DNA of 52,485 nucleotides, taken from NCBI GenBank assembly GCA_002353295.1, contig DEJG01000022.1, positions 1 to 52,485 of the forward strand, written 5' to 3'. Under the pieces are notes generated by a model. The model did not search any database, was not told where the DNA came from, and saw nothing but the letters and a program-made list of their open reading frames with translations. This document shows positions 23,748 to 31,784 of the stretch, piece by piece (the first letter of the stretch is position 1; the number at the start of each line of letters is the position of its first letter). Made by a program: the position numbers and the translations under genes. Source of the DNA: Prevotella sp. UBA2754. Lineage in GTDB: Bacteria; Bacteroidota; Bacteroidia; Bacteroidales; Bacteroidaceae.

Positions 23748-26342
23748 ATGAAAAAAATACTATTAGCATTCACCATCCTGCTGACCGTCGAGGTGTCAGC
23801 ACAGTATAAGTATCCGTTCCAGAATCCTGACCTGCCTTATCAGGAACGTGTGGAGAATCTGATTTCGCTATTGACACCAGTGGAGAAGGTGGGACTGATG
23901 ATGAACAAATCTGCCTCGGTCGATCGCCTCGGAATTCCATCCTACAACTGGTGGAGCGAGGCCTGTCATGGCGTCCGTCAGGAGGGGTATACCGTCTATC
24001 CGCAACCTATCGGTATGGCGGCTGCGTTTAATGCCCAACTCTTCTACGATGTCTTTTCTACAGTTTCGGATGAGGCTCGTGCAAATTGGAATAGAAGCAA
24101 CCATAACATCTTCAACGTGCCGATGGGTGTCATCTACTATCCAGGCAACCCCGAACTTACTTTCTGGTGCCCCAATGTCAATATCTTCCGTGACCCTCGC
24201 TGGGGGCGCGGACAGGAAACCTGTGGCGAAGATCCCTATATGAATGCTGTACTTGGTGTGCAGACAGTATTGGGTATGCAGGGAAATGACAGCCATTATT
24301 TCAAGACACATGCCTGTGCCAAACACTATGCCGTGCACAGTGGACCGGAACCCCTGCGCCACTCGATGAATGTAGAGCCTACGAATCGTGATTTGTGGGA
24401 AACCTATCTGCCTGCTTTCAAGGCATTGGTGAAGAAAGGTAATGTGCGTGAGGTGATGTGTGCCTATCAGCGCTTTGAAGGAAAACCTTGTTGCACCAGT
24501 GACCGTTTGCTGATAGACATCCTGCGCAACAAATGGGGGTACGACGGACTGGTGGTGACAGATTGCGACGCCATCAATAATTTCTATACGAAAGGGCAAC
24601 ATGAGACCCATAAGGATGGGTTGTCGGCCAGCATTGATGCCATTCTGAATGGCACCGACCTGGAGTGTGGTAAGGTAATGATGTCGTTGGAGGAAGGTTT
24701 GAAGAAAGGACTCATCAAGGAGGCGGATTTGGATCAGCATCTGCGTAAGACATTGATGGGACGTTTCGAACTGGGTATGTTCGACCCAGCCGATCGCCTG
24801 CCATGGGCTAAGTTGGGTGCCGATGTCATCAGTAGTGAAAAAAACAACGAGTTGGCAGTGCAGGCAGCACGTGAGTCGATGGTGCTGTTGGAGAATAAGG
24901 GTCATGTACTGCCTCTCTCAAAGCAGATCAAGACACTGGCAGTCATTGGTCCTAATGCCGATGATGCCGCTATGCTGAATGGTAACTATGGTGGTACGCC
25001 GACTCAAGCTCATACCCACTCACTGTTAGAGGGCATCAAGGCTGCTGTGCCTGGGGCCAAGGTTATTTATCAGAAAGCATGTGAGTTGAATGATGAATAT
25101 GCAACCATTCACCATCTGGCAGACTTCAACGACGGCAAGGGCGTCTATGTGGAGTTCTGGAATAACAAGGAACTGAAAGGCGAACCGGTGAAGACTGGTT
25201 ATTACAAGGATTTGGCTTTCACCACCTTTGGCGCGTGGGGCTTTGCAGAGGGTGTCAACAATGATTCGCTGTCAGTGCGTGTCAGCGGTAAGTATAAGTC
25301 AACCTTTACAGGTGAGATGAAGTATTCGCTGACTTCTGATAACGGATATGTCATCAAGGTGAATGGCAAGGTCATCGAGAAAGCTAAACCATCGTTGCCT
25401 CAGGGAGGCTATTTCCATCGTTCTATGAACTATCAGTCATTCCCTGTGAAGGAAGGCGAGGTGTATGACGTAGAGATAGAATACCGCCGTGGCGACGGTC
25501 AGTTTGCTATGTTGCGTGGTGATATCTGTGAACGTAATCTGATAGACTTTGCTCCGCTGGCTGAGGCTGTGAAGTCGGCTGATGCCATCATTATCATCGG
25601 CGGTATCTCTGCACAGATGGAAGGTGAAGGCGGCGACAAGGCAGATATCGAACTGCCTAAAGTACAACAGCGACTGTTGCGTACCATGCATGCCACAGGA
25701 CGTCCTGTCATCTTCGTCAACTGTTCTGGTTCTGCTATCGCTTTTGGCAGTGTAGAAGGACAGTATGATGCGCTGCTTCAGGCATGGTATGCCGGACAAG
25801 GTGGCTCGAAGGCATTGGCAGAAGTGCTCTTCGGTGACTATAACCCAAGTGGCAAACTGCCCGTCACTTTCTACCGCTCGAACGACGATCTGCCTGATTT
25901 CCTCGACTATTCGATGAAGAACCGCACCTATCGCTACTTTACGGGTGAGCCTCAGTATGCTTTCGGATATGGATTGAGCTACACTACATTCAGTGTAGGT
26001 AAGGGTAAACTCTCTGCTAAGTCGATGAAGAAGGACGGACAGGTAACCCTGACAGTGCCGGTGAAGAATACGGGAAAGCGTGAGGGCTGCGAAATCCTGC
26101 AGGTTTATGTGAAAGCATTGAACGACCCTGGTGCACCCATTAAAGCACTGAAGGGTTTCCAGAAACTTACGCTGAAACCAGGGGAGACAGGTATCGCTCA
26201 AGTTACACTGGATAGCGAAGCTTTCGAATACTACGATGAAATGATAGATGAATTAGCTACGAAATCAGGACACTATCAGATTCTCTATGGAACCTCTTCG
26301 CTCGCCAAAGACCTGCAAACGATAGACTTTACTGTCAAATAA
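23748..26342 (+). CDS. Secreted GH3 beta-xylosidase with inserted PA14-like domain
   Basis: 864 residues with signal peptide MKKILLAFTILLTVEVSAQ. The barrel domain carries SYNWWSEACHGV, CPNVNIFRDPRWGRGQETCGEDPY and the nucleophile aspartate in GLVVTDCDAINNF, all typical of the xylan 1,4-beta-xylosidase branch of GH3. The (alpha/beta)6 domain is split by a PA14-like insert at about 415-570 (GVYVEFWNNKELKGEPVKT ... YVIKVNGKVI), and MEGEGGDKADIELP carries the acid/base glutamate; a fibronectin III-like domain closes the protein. It resembles Prevotella Xyl3A-type enzymes. The 12-base gap to the esterase implies one operon. ATG 23748 is chosen over an upstream TTG. Confidence 0.88.
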   Translation: MKKILLAFTILLTVEVSAQYKYPFQNPDLPYQERVENLISLLTPVEKVGLMMNKSASVDRLGIPSYNWWSEACHGVRQEGYTVYPQPIGMAAAFNAQLFYDVFSTVSDEARANWNRSNHNIFNVPMGVIYYPGNPELTFWCPNVNIFRDPRWGRGQETCGEDPYMNAVLGVQTVLGMQGNDSHYFKTHACAKHYAVHSGPEPLRHSMNVEPTNRDLWETYLPAFKALVKKGNVREVMCAYQRFEGKPCCTSDRLLIDILRNKWGYDGLVVTDCDAINNFYTKGQHETHKDGLSASIDAILNGTDLECGKVMMSLEEGLKKGLIKEADLDQHLRKTLMGRFELGMFDPADRLPWAKLGADVISSEKNNELAVQAARESMVLLENKGHVLPLSKQIKTLAVIGPNADDAAMLNGNYGGTPTQAHTHSLLEGIKAAVPGAKVIYQKACELNDEYATIHHLADFNDGKGVYVEFWNNKELKGEPVKTGYYKDLAFTTFGAWGFAEGVNNDSLSVRVSGKYKSTFTGEMKYSLTSDNGYVIKVNGKVIEKAKPSLPQGGYFHRSMNYQSFPVKEGEVYDVEIEYRRGDGQFAMLRGDICERNLIDFAPLAEAVKSADAIIIIGGISAQMEGEGGDKADIELPKVQQRLLRTMHATGRPVIFVNCSGSAIAFGSVEGQYDALLQAWYAGQGGSKALAEVLFGDYNPSGKLPVTFYRSNDDLPDFLDYSMKNRTYRYFTGEPQYAFGYGLSYTTFSVGKGKLSAKSMKKDGQVTLTVPVKNTGKREGCEILQVYVKALNDPGAPIKALKGFQKLTLKPGETGIAQVTLDSEAFEYYDEMIDELATKSGHYQILYGTSSLAKDLQTIDFTVK

Positions 26343-26349
26343 AGAATAA

Positions 26350-26375
26350 GCCCTCGGTTGTTGCCGAGGGCTTTT
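26350..26375 (+). terminator. Intrinsic terminator between convergent GH3 and aldo/keto reductase genes
   Basis: Perfect 8-bp stem GCCCTCGG / CCGAGGGC with a 6-base loop and TTTT on the plus strand. On the minus strand the same hairpin has only a weak T tract. Confidence 0.8.
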
Positions 26376-26382
26376 ATGATGC

Positions 26383-27792
26383 TTATGCGTCTTTCGGACG
26401 TTCCAGCTTGTCTTGTTTCAGTGCTTCCACGAAATCGCTTATTCTCCGCAACTCGCGAGGAATGCGGATGTTCTGCGGACAGTGGGGCTCGCATTGTCCA
26501 CAGCCGATGCAGTGGTCGGCTTGACGTAACTTGGGTACGGCACGGTCGAGCCCAATCAGGTAGTTGCGGCGCATCTCACGATAGTCTTTGTCGCCTTTGT
26601 CGCGTGGTAGGGTGCCCTCGTTCTTACATTTATTATAATGTACGAAGATAGCTGGGATGTCAATACCATAAGGACAGGGCATACAATACTTACAGTCGTT
26701 GCAGGGAATGTTGGACAGTCCTACAATCTGTTTGGCAATGTCCTCTTGCAGATATTTCATTTCTTCAGGCTTAAGAGGTTTCAGTGGACAGTAGGAGAGC
26801 AGATTGTCTTTCAAGTGTTCCATGTAGGTCATACCGCTTAACACGGTCAATACCCCCTCTGGGGTTCCGGCATAGCGGAAAGCCCAAGAAGCGATACTAC
26901 GGTCTGGGTCGTGCCTCTTCAGTTCGGTGGCGAGATATTGAGGCAGGTTAGCCAATCTGCCACCCAGCAAAGGTTCCATGATGACGGCAGGGATGCCTCG
27001 TTTCTCCAGTTCAGCATAGAGGTAGCTGGCATCGGTATTGCGGTCGTTGATCTCGTTGGCATATTCCCAGTCCAGATAGTTTAGTTCAATCTGCACGAAG
27101 TCCCATTTGTACTTATCGTGTTGTGAGAGCAGATAGTCGAATACGGCAATATCGCCGTGATACGAGAAACCGAGGTTACGGATACGACCGGCCTTGCGTT
27201 CCTCTACCAGGAAGTCGAGCATACCGTTGTCGAGATAGCGCTGATGCAGATTCTCCATACCACCGCCACCGATTGCGTGCAGCAGGTAGTAGTCGATATA
27301 ATCTACCCGCAGGTCTTTCATCGATTTGCGATACATGGCGATGCTGCCTTCACGCGTCTGCGCAGCAGGGTTGAAATTCGACAGTTTGGTAGCCACGAAA
27401 TACTCGCTGCGCTTATGGCGACTGAGTGCGATACCTGTGCAGGCTTCCGATTTACCTTGGCAATAGACAGGTGACGTGTCGAAATAGTTAACACCATGCT
27501 CGATGGCATAATCCACCTGACGGTTGATCATTTCCTGATCGTAATCGTCTTCATTCTCCGTCTTTGATGGCAGTCGCATCATACCATAGCCCAGCAGCGA
27601 CACCTTGTCCTTGGTATTTGGATTGATACGATAGGTCATCTTGCCTACAGACGGTTCCACCTGTTTGGCATACTCCTGAACGGCCTTGATATCTTTCTTC
27701 GACTTACAGCCTGTCATAACAGCGGCAGTAGCCAATGCGCCTCCTCCCAATAGCTTGAGGAATGAGCGTCGTGATATATCTTTCTTTGTCAT
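26383..27792 (-). CDS. Tat-exported Fe-S aldo/keto reductase lipoprotein
   Basis: 469 residues. The N-terminus has a twin-arginine motif (SRRSFLK, Arg8-Arg9), an Ala/Gly-rich hydrophobic stretch and a lipobox cysteine (Cys29 in VMTGC), so it is predicted to be a Tat-exported lipoprotein. The aldo/keto reductase barrel covers about 45-370 with the tetrad Asp/Tyr in DTSPVYCQGKSE, Lys in FVATKL and His in YYLLHAIGG. Two 4Fe-4S motifs follow: CNDCKYCMPCP and CIGCGQCEPHCP. It starts one base after the stop of the NapH/NapG-like gene, in an operon with tatA and tatC. It probably receives electrons from the membrane Fe-S protein and reduces a periplasmic carbonyl-type substrate; the substrate is unknown. 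Confidence 0.82.
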   Translation of the reverse strand: MTKKDISRRSFLKLLGGGALATAAVMTGCKSKKDIKAVQEYAKQVEPSVGKMTYRINPNTKDKVSLLGYGMMRLPSKTENEDDYDQEMINRQVDYAIEHGVNYFDTSPVYCQGKSEACTGIALSRHKRSEYFVATKLSNFNPAAQTREGSIAMYRKSMKDLRVDYIDYYLLHAIGGGGMENLHQRYLDNGMLDFLVEERKAGRIRNLGFSYHGDIAVFDYLLSQHDKYKWDFVQIELNYLDWEYANEINDRNTDASYLYAELEKRGIPAVIMEPLLGGRLANLPQYLATELKRHDPDRSIASWAFRYAGTPEGVLTVLSGMTYMEHLKDNLLSYCPLKPLKPEEMKYLQEDIAKQIVGLSNIPCNDCKYCMPCPYGIDIPAIFVHYNKCKNEGTLPRDKGDKDYREMRRNYLIGLDRAVPKLRQADHCIGCGQCEPHCPQNIRIPRELRRISDFVEALKQDKLERPKDA

Positions 27793-27793
27793 A

Positions 27794-29269
27794 TTAAACC
27801 TCCTTATGCACTTCGTGTCCTTCTACATAAATAGCTGAGAATGGGCGTGCAGGACACAGATTCTCACACGCGCCACAACCAATACAACGGGCTTCGTTGA
27901 CAACGGGAATCTTCAGTGACTCCTCGTCGTCAGGGTCGGAGGGCACCATCTCAATGGCTCCCACAGGACAGTGGCGGGCACAATTGCCACACGACACGCC
28001 GTCGGTCAGTGGAATACAGTTCTTCTTCACCCATACGGCATGACCAATCTGGATTGATGACTTCAGTTCTTTCGTGATGGGTTTGATAGCACCAGCGGGA
28101 CAAACATCCGAACAGCGGGTGCACTCAGGGCGACAATAGCCTAATTCATACGACATGGTGGGCTGCATGATGGATAGCCAGTCGGTGCCTGGGCGCAACA
28201 CGTGGTTAGGACACTCCGATACACAGAGCTGGCAACCGGTACATTTCTGTTGCATATTGGCTGCTGACAGCGAACCTGGAGGCGTCAGCTTAGTCTGGCG
28301 CTCAGGGGCCACCTTATCTTCAATCTCAGCCAGTCCGCCATCTGTCGTCTTGGTTTCTTGAGCCATGGCTGCTGTGGCCATGATGGCTGATGTCAGCAGG
28401 AAACTGCGCTTGCTGGGGTCAATAGGGGAATTCTGATTATTCTGATTACTCCGACCATATTCCAACGCTCCAAACTTGCAACTTTCCATGCAGTCGCCAC
28501 AAACCACACAGCGGCTATAGTCAACCTCATGGTTCTTGAAATCGATGCAGGAGGCTTTGCAGTTCTTCGTACAGAGCGAACAGTTCTTGCACTTATCGGC
28601 ATTGAACTGAATCTTCAGGAATGAGAAACGGCTGAGGAACGAGAGCAGTGTGCCAACAGGACAGATCGTATTACAATATGTACGACCGTTGCGCCAAGCC
28701 AGGACTGCTAATACCACCAGTGTGATAGCGGCAATGAGCAGAACGGTGGTGTTGTTGGGCAATCCCGTTTCTACATCGTAGAAAGCGTAGTTATCGTAAT
28801 ATTCTGAGATATTGGCCAGCACATTGTTGCCCATCTTATAGAGCGGTTGCAACAGTGTGGTGGCGATACGACCGAAAGCAGAGTAGGGGGCGAGCAACTG
28901 TACAACACTGCCAACACCTAAGAGTAAACTGCCAACACCCAATGCCAAAACGCCATAGCGCAACCACGAAATAGCTTTCGAGAAGGTGTAACGGTTCTTC
29001 TTCACTTTCTTACCAAACCATCCGAAGATATCCTGTAGGATACCCAGCGGGCAGATGACACTGCAATAAATACGTCCGAAAATGAGTGTCATTACTACTA
29101 GGAACACCAGTGCTACCACGTTGAGTGCCAGAATGACCTCTAACAGTTGCATTTTCGGCAACCACCTGATCCAGGCAATGTCGGATGCCGTTCCTGTGAA
29201 GTCGACAAACAGCCAAGTGATACAGAAAAAAGTCACGGCTGCCAGTGCAATACGAATTTTTCTTAACAT
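27794..29269 (-). CDS. Membrane polyferredoxin: NapH-like domain fused to a NapG-like ferredoxin
   Basis: 491 residues. The N-terminal half has four or more membrane helices with the two CxxxCP motifs of the NapH family (YCSVICPLG and YCNTICPVG), then two ferredoxin clusters CKNCSLCTKNC and CVVCGDCMESC. After a short linker comes KRSFLLTSAIMATAAMAQE, which looks like a twin-arginine-type signal with a cleavage site, and then a NapG-like part with four more cysteine clusters (CTGCQLCVSECP, CTRCSDVCP, CGNCARHCP, CIGCGACENLCP). It should carry electrons from the quinone pool across or along the membrane to a periplasmic partner, most likely the neighbouring reductase. No molybdoenzyme is nearby, so nitrate reduction is not implied. 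Linker contains a short tandem repeat. Confidence 0.8.
   Translation of the reverse strand: MLRKIRIALAAVTFFCITWLFVDFTGTASDIAWIRWLPKMQLLEVILALNVVALVFLVVMTLIFGRIYCSVICPLGILQDIFGWFGKKVKKNRYTFSKAISWLRYGVLALGVGSLLLGVGSVVQLLAPYSAFGRIATTLLQPLYKMGNNVLANISEYYDNYAFYDVETGLPNNTTVLLIAAITLVVLAVLAWRNGRTYCNTICPVGTLLSFLSRFSFLKIQFNADKCKNCSLCTKNCKASCIDFKNHEVDYSRCVVCGDCMESCKFGALEYGRSNQNNQNSPIDPSKRSFLLTSAIMATAAMAQETKTTDGGLAEIEDKVAPERQTKLTPPGSLSAANMQQKCTGCQLCVSECPNHVLRPGTDWLSIMQPTMSYELGYCRPECTRCSDVCPAGAIKPITKELKSSIQIGHAVWVKKNCIPLTDGVSCGNCARHCPVGAIEMVPSDPDDEESLKIPVVNEARCIGCGACENLCPARPFSAIYVEGHEVHKEV
28430..28447 (-). repeat. Two copies of 9-mer AATCAGAAT in the NapH/NapG linker
   Basis: The minus strand holds two perfect adjacent copies of AATCAGAAT preceded by CGGAGT. 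They encode SNQNNQN in frame, just before the internal twin-arginine-like segment. The same 9-mer occurs in the groES-groEL spacer at 43321. Confidence 0.8.
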
Positions 29270-29286
29270 AAAGTATTTTGTATAGT

Positions 29287-30054
29287 TTAATTTCTTATTC
29301 CTCTCACAATGAGAATGCTCAGTTCATAGAGCAGATAAATAGGCAGTGCCACCACGAAGAGCGTAAACGCATCGGTGGTTGGGGTAATGACGGCAGCCAC
29401 AATCAGTATCGCTACTAAAGCATGACGCCGATAGGTAGACATCAGTTGTCCGTTGATGAGCCCCATGCGTCCCATCAGGGCACAAACTACGGGTAGCTCA
29501 AACACCAGTCCCATTACCAGACTCATTCCCAACAGCGTGTCGACATACGACTGTAATGTCAGCATATTAGCCACATCGGGCGAAACCTGATAGGTGCCCA
29601 GAAAACGGACCGTAAAGGGAAATACGATGAAGTAGTTGACCAACGTACCGATGATGAACATCAGATAAGCGGCTCCCACAATCCACACGGCATAGCGGCG
29701 TTCGTTGTCGTAGAGGCCTGGTGACACAAAGCGAAAGAGCTCGTATAGTATATAAGGTGAAGCAACGAGTAGTCCGGCATACATCGCTGTCCGCATGTGG
29801 ATCATGAACTGTTCGGTGAGTCCCGTGTTCATCAGGTGGATACTGAAGTCATCAACACCTAATAAATGATAGGTGATGAAATCACTCGAACGGGGAGCCA
29901 AGACCACGGCAAACAACTCGTCTTTCATGACGAATGCAACAATGCCGAAAAGAGCCACAGCACCTAATATGCGAAACAACGTGGAGCGCAGTTCATCGAG
30001 GTGATCCCAGAAAGTTTTGTCTGCTGTTGGTACTTTTAATTCTTCACTCTTCAC
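29287..30054 (-). CDS. tatC: Sec-independent protein translocase TatC
   Basis: 255-residue, six-helix membrane protein that recognises twin-arginine signal peptides and forms the Tat translocon with TatA. The family N-terminus is clear (FWDHLDELRSTLFRILGAV), as is the central RTAMYAGLLVASPYILYELFRFVSPGLYDNERRY block. The start codon is a GTG at 30054 that lies inside a triplicated heptamer and inside the end of tatA, overlapping it by 11 bases; no other in-frame start would keep the conserved N-terminus. Downstream on the same strand lie a membrane Fe-S protein and a Tat-signal aldo/keto reductase, probable cargo. No tatB is present, as is usual in Bacteroidetes. Confidence 0.93.
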   Translation of the reverse strand: MKSEELKVPTADKTFWDHLDELRSTLFRILGAVALFGIVAFVMKDELFAVVLAPRSSDFITYHLLGVDDFSIHLMNTGLTEQFMIHMRTAMYAGLLVASPYILYELFRFVSPGLYDNERRYAVWIVGAAYLMFIIGTLVNYFIVFPFTVRFLGTYQVSPDVANMLTLQSYVDTLLGMSLVMGLVFELPVVCALMGRMGLINGQLMSTYRRHALVAILIVAAVITPTTDAFTLFVVALPIYLLYELSILIVRGIRN

Positions 30055-30061
30055 TCTTCAC
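30041..30061 (-). repeat. Three copies of heptamer GTGAAGA at the tatA/tatC overlap
   Basis: The plus strand reads TCTTCAC three times in a row. On the coding strand each copy begins with GTG; the first is read in tatA, the second is the tatC start codon and the third would run straight into a stop. Confidence 0.85.
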
Positions 30062-30211
30062 TTCCTTATCGTCCACCTCTTTCATACCGTCCTTGAAACT
30101 CTTTACACCTTTGCCCAATCCTTTCATCAGCTCGGGAATCTTCTTGCCTCCAAACAGTAACAGGACAATGAGGGCGATAACGAGAATCTCGGTCATTCCT
30201 AATCCAAACAT
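30044..30211 (-). CDS. tatA: Twin-arginine translocase subunit TatA
   Basis: 55-residue protein too short to be flagged by a length cut-off, but unmistakable: MFGLGMTEILVIALIVLLLFGGKKIPELMKGLGKGV gives the single membrane helix, the FGGKKIPEL hinge and the start of the amphipathic helix of TatA/E. The C-terminal tail is short and charged (DGMKEVDDKEVKSEE). TatA oligomers form the protein-conducting element of the Tat pathway. It overlaps tatC by 11 bases and is the first gene of the operon running down to 26383; its promoter is at 30241-30248. Confidence 0.93.
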   Translation of the reverse strand: MFGLGMTEILVIALIVLLLFGGKKIPELMKGLGKGVKSFKDGMKEVDDKEVKSEE

Positions 30212-30240
30212 ATCTTTGTCTTTAGTTACTTAATCGCTGA

Positions 30241-30248
30241 CAAAGTTA
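30241..30248 (-). promoter_or_regulatory. -7 promoter element for the tatA operon
   Basis: The minus strand reads TAACTTTG, matching TAnnTTTG, 30 bases upstream of tatA. It is divergent from the mgtC-like gene promoter. Confidence 0.6.
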
Positions 30249-30290
30249 AGGTTTTTTTTTGAATATCTTGTTTGTTTGGGGAATAATTTG

Positions 30291-30298
30291 TATTTTTG
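30291..30298 (+). promoter_or_regulatory. -7 promoter element for the MgtC-like gene
   Basis: TATTTTTG matches TAnnTTTG; TTTG at 30271-30274 is at about the right -33 distance. It rules out the upstream in-frame start at 30259. Confidence 0.6.
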
Positions 30299-30315
30299 CT
30301 GAAAAATTTTTGCGT

Positions 30316-30768
30316 ATGAATATGGAAGTAGAATTCTTGTTGCGCCTTTTTTGTGCTGCCCTTTTAGGAGGATTGATAGGCTTGGAACGCGAATACAGAT
30401 CGAAGGAAGCCGGTTTCCGAACCCACTTTCTGGTGGCTATGGGTTCTGCCTTGTTTATGATTGTGTCGGCTTACGGATTCGGCGATGCCATGTATCATGA
30501 TTTACAGCGTTGGGATGTATCGCGTATTGCAGCTCAGGTGGTAAGCGGTATCGGTTTTATCGGTGCAGGTACCATTATCTTCCGCAAAACGGAGAATATC
30601 GTTAGTGGACTTACTACAGCGGCTGGCGTATGGGTAACGGCAGCTATCGGTCTGGCCTGTGGTGTAGGCATGTACATAATTTCCATCGGCAGTACGCTGA
30701 TGGTATTAGCAGGACTGGAGGCATTCAACTACTTCCTCCATAAATTCGATAAGCACAAACCGTCTTAG
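30316..30768 (+). CDS. MgtC/SapB family membrane protein
   Basis: 150-residue polytopic membrane protein of the MgtC/SapB family. The hallmark LGGLIGLEREYRSKEAGFRTHFLVAMGSALFMIVS and the second block AAQVVSGIGFIGAGTIIFRKTENIVSGLTTAAGVWVTAAIGLACG are complete; the protein ends after the last helix, without the C-terminal ACT-like domain of Salmonella MgtC. Family members modulate Mg2+ homeostasis, acid tolerance or F-type ATP synthase; the role here is not known. ATG 30316 or 30322 is the likely start given the promoter just upstream. Its stop overlaps the stop of the convergent coaW gene by 4 bases. Confidence 0.87.
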   Translation: MNMEVEFLLRLFCAALLGGLIGLEREYRSKEAGFRTHFLVAMGSALFMIVSAYGFGDAMYHDLQRWDVSRIAAQVVSGIGFIGAGTIIFRKTENIVSGLTTAAGVWVTAAIGLACGVGMYIISIGSTLMVLAGLEAFNYFLHKFDKHKPS

Positions 30769-31583
30769 CCCTTGTAGCTCAAGGCAGCACCGATAGCGGT
30801 GCAGAATTCAGAGTACTTGGGAATGTGGAAGTGTACGTCATAGATTCGTTCGAGCATGGGGTACACTTCTTTGCATTCTGGATAGAGCGTCAGATTGCCG
30901 ATTAACACAAAGTCTTTGATACCTGTGTTCAGTGCCGACAGAATAGCAGCTGAACCGATGGTTTGCAATACCATCACGATGATGCCAAGGGCAATGTCTT
31001 CCTTGGGTGCGTTATACTGCGCCTTTGAGAATAGTGATGCGGTAGCGTCCATAGGTAGTCCTGGCAACGGATGGGTGGAGATGTCACCGATTTGCAGATT
31101 GATGTTGCGGATGTCGCCCTGTATGGCCAGACTCTGAATCTGTTTCGGATCACGGGTGTTCAGCATCACGCGGGCCAAGCCTTGCAGCGTTCCGCCTCCG
31201 ATACCGAGACCTCCGATATGGCGAATCTCATCGCCTTCGCACTGCACAAAACTCGTACCAGTACCCATTGACACCACAATTGCCTTGTCGAGACCACTCT
31301 CAAAGCGAGCTCCCAGACCGTCGGCTATAAACTCATCAGTCTTCTGGGTAGGCAGTCCGTAAACGGGCTCGTTGATATAAGAAGCCCCCACTCCTGTTAC
31401 CATTACCTGTTCGACATCCTGCAGCGATATTTTGTTGTCGTGTAGATATTTGCCGAAAGCCCCATAGAGCGATGTCACTGGGTCGGCAGCAGTAATACGG
31501 ATAGGTGAAACCACACGCTTGTTGCGCAGTCCTACAATCTTCGTGGTGGATATACCCACATCAATTCCAATAATAATTCCCAT
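30765..31583 (-). CDS. coaW: Type II pantothenate kinase
   Basis: 272-residue cytosolic kinase of the ASKHA fold that phosphorylates pantothenate, first step of coenzyme A synthesis. The phosphate-1 motif is GIDVGISTTKIV at the N-terminus, VMVTGVGASYINEPVYGLPTQKTDEFIADGLGARF follows, VVSMGTGTSFVQ and RHIGGLGIGGGTLQGLARVML form the later nucleotide and substrate loops, and KDFVLIGNLTLYPECKEVYPML is typical of the type II (eukaryote/Staphylococcus-like) enzyme in Bacteroidetes. Single-gene unit with its own promoter at 31607-31614, convergent with the MgtC-like gene. Confidence 0.9.
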   Translation of the reverse strand: MGIIIGIDVGISTTKIVGLRNKRVVSPIRITAADPVTSLYGAFGKYLHDNKISLQDVEQVMVTGVGASYINEPVYGLPTQKTDEFIADGLGARFESGLDKAIVVSMGTGTSFVQCEGDEIRHIGGLGIGGGTLQGLARVMLNTRDPKQIQSLAIQGDIRNINLQIGDISTHPLPGLPMDATASLFSKAQYNAPKEDIALGIIVMVLQTIGSAAILSALNTGIKDFVLIGNLTLYPECKEVYPMLERIYDVHFHIPKYSEFCTAIGAALSYKG

Positions 31584-31606
31584 TGCTATTCAGTTGTTTT
31601 ATGCGG

Positions 31607-31614
31607 CAAAGGTA
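31607..31614 (-). promoter_or_regulatory. -7 promoter element for coaW
   Basis: The minus strand reads TACCTTTG, matching TAnnTTTG, 24 bases upstream of the coaW ATG. Confidence 0.6.
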
Positions 31615-31751
31615 CGATTAAGTGAGCACAAAACAAAGAAATTTATTTCTTTTTTTTCGAACGTGAGTACTTTCGACATATTTTATATGTCAAAGGTACA
31701 AAGTTTTTTTGAATACTCAGCCCTTTATGTAGAAAAAATCAAATTGTTTTG

Positions 31752-31759
31752 TAACTTTG
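31752..31759 (+). promoter_or_regulatory. -7 promoter element for the PP2C/SpoIIE gene
   Basis: TAACTTTG matches TAnnTTTG, about 25 bases upstream of the start codons at 31782/31785. Confidence 0.6.
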
Positions 31760-31784
31760 CATCCGAAAACGTAAAACTTTGATG

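Noticed and set aside
23868..24905. 345-codon antisense frame inside the GH3 xylosidase
   Set aside because: Complete GH3 motifs on the plus strand; the antisense frame has no recognisable feature.
27794..29269. Periplasmic nitrate reductase (Nap) operon
   Set aside because: Only NapH/NapG-like modules are present; no molybdopterin subunit, NapB or maturation genes nearby.
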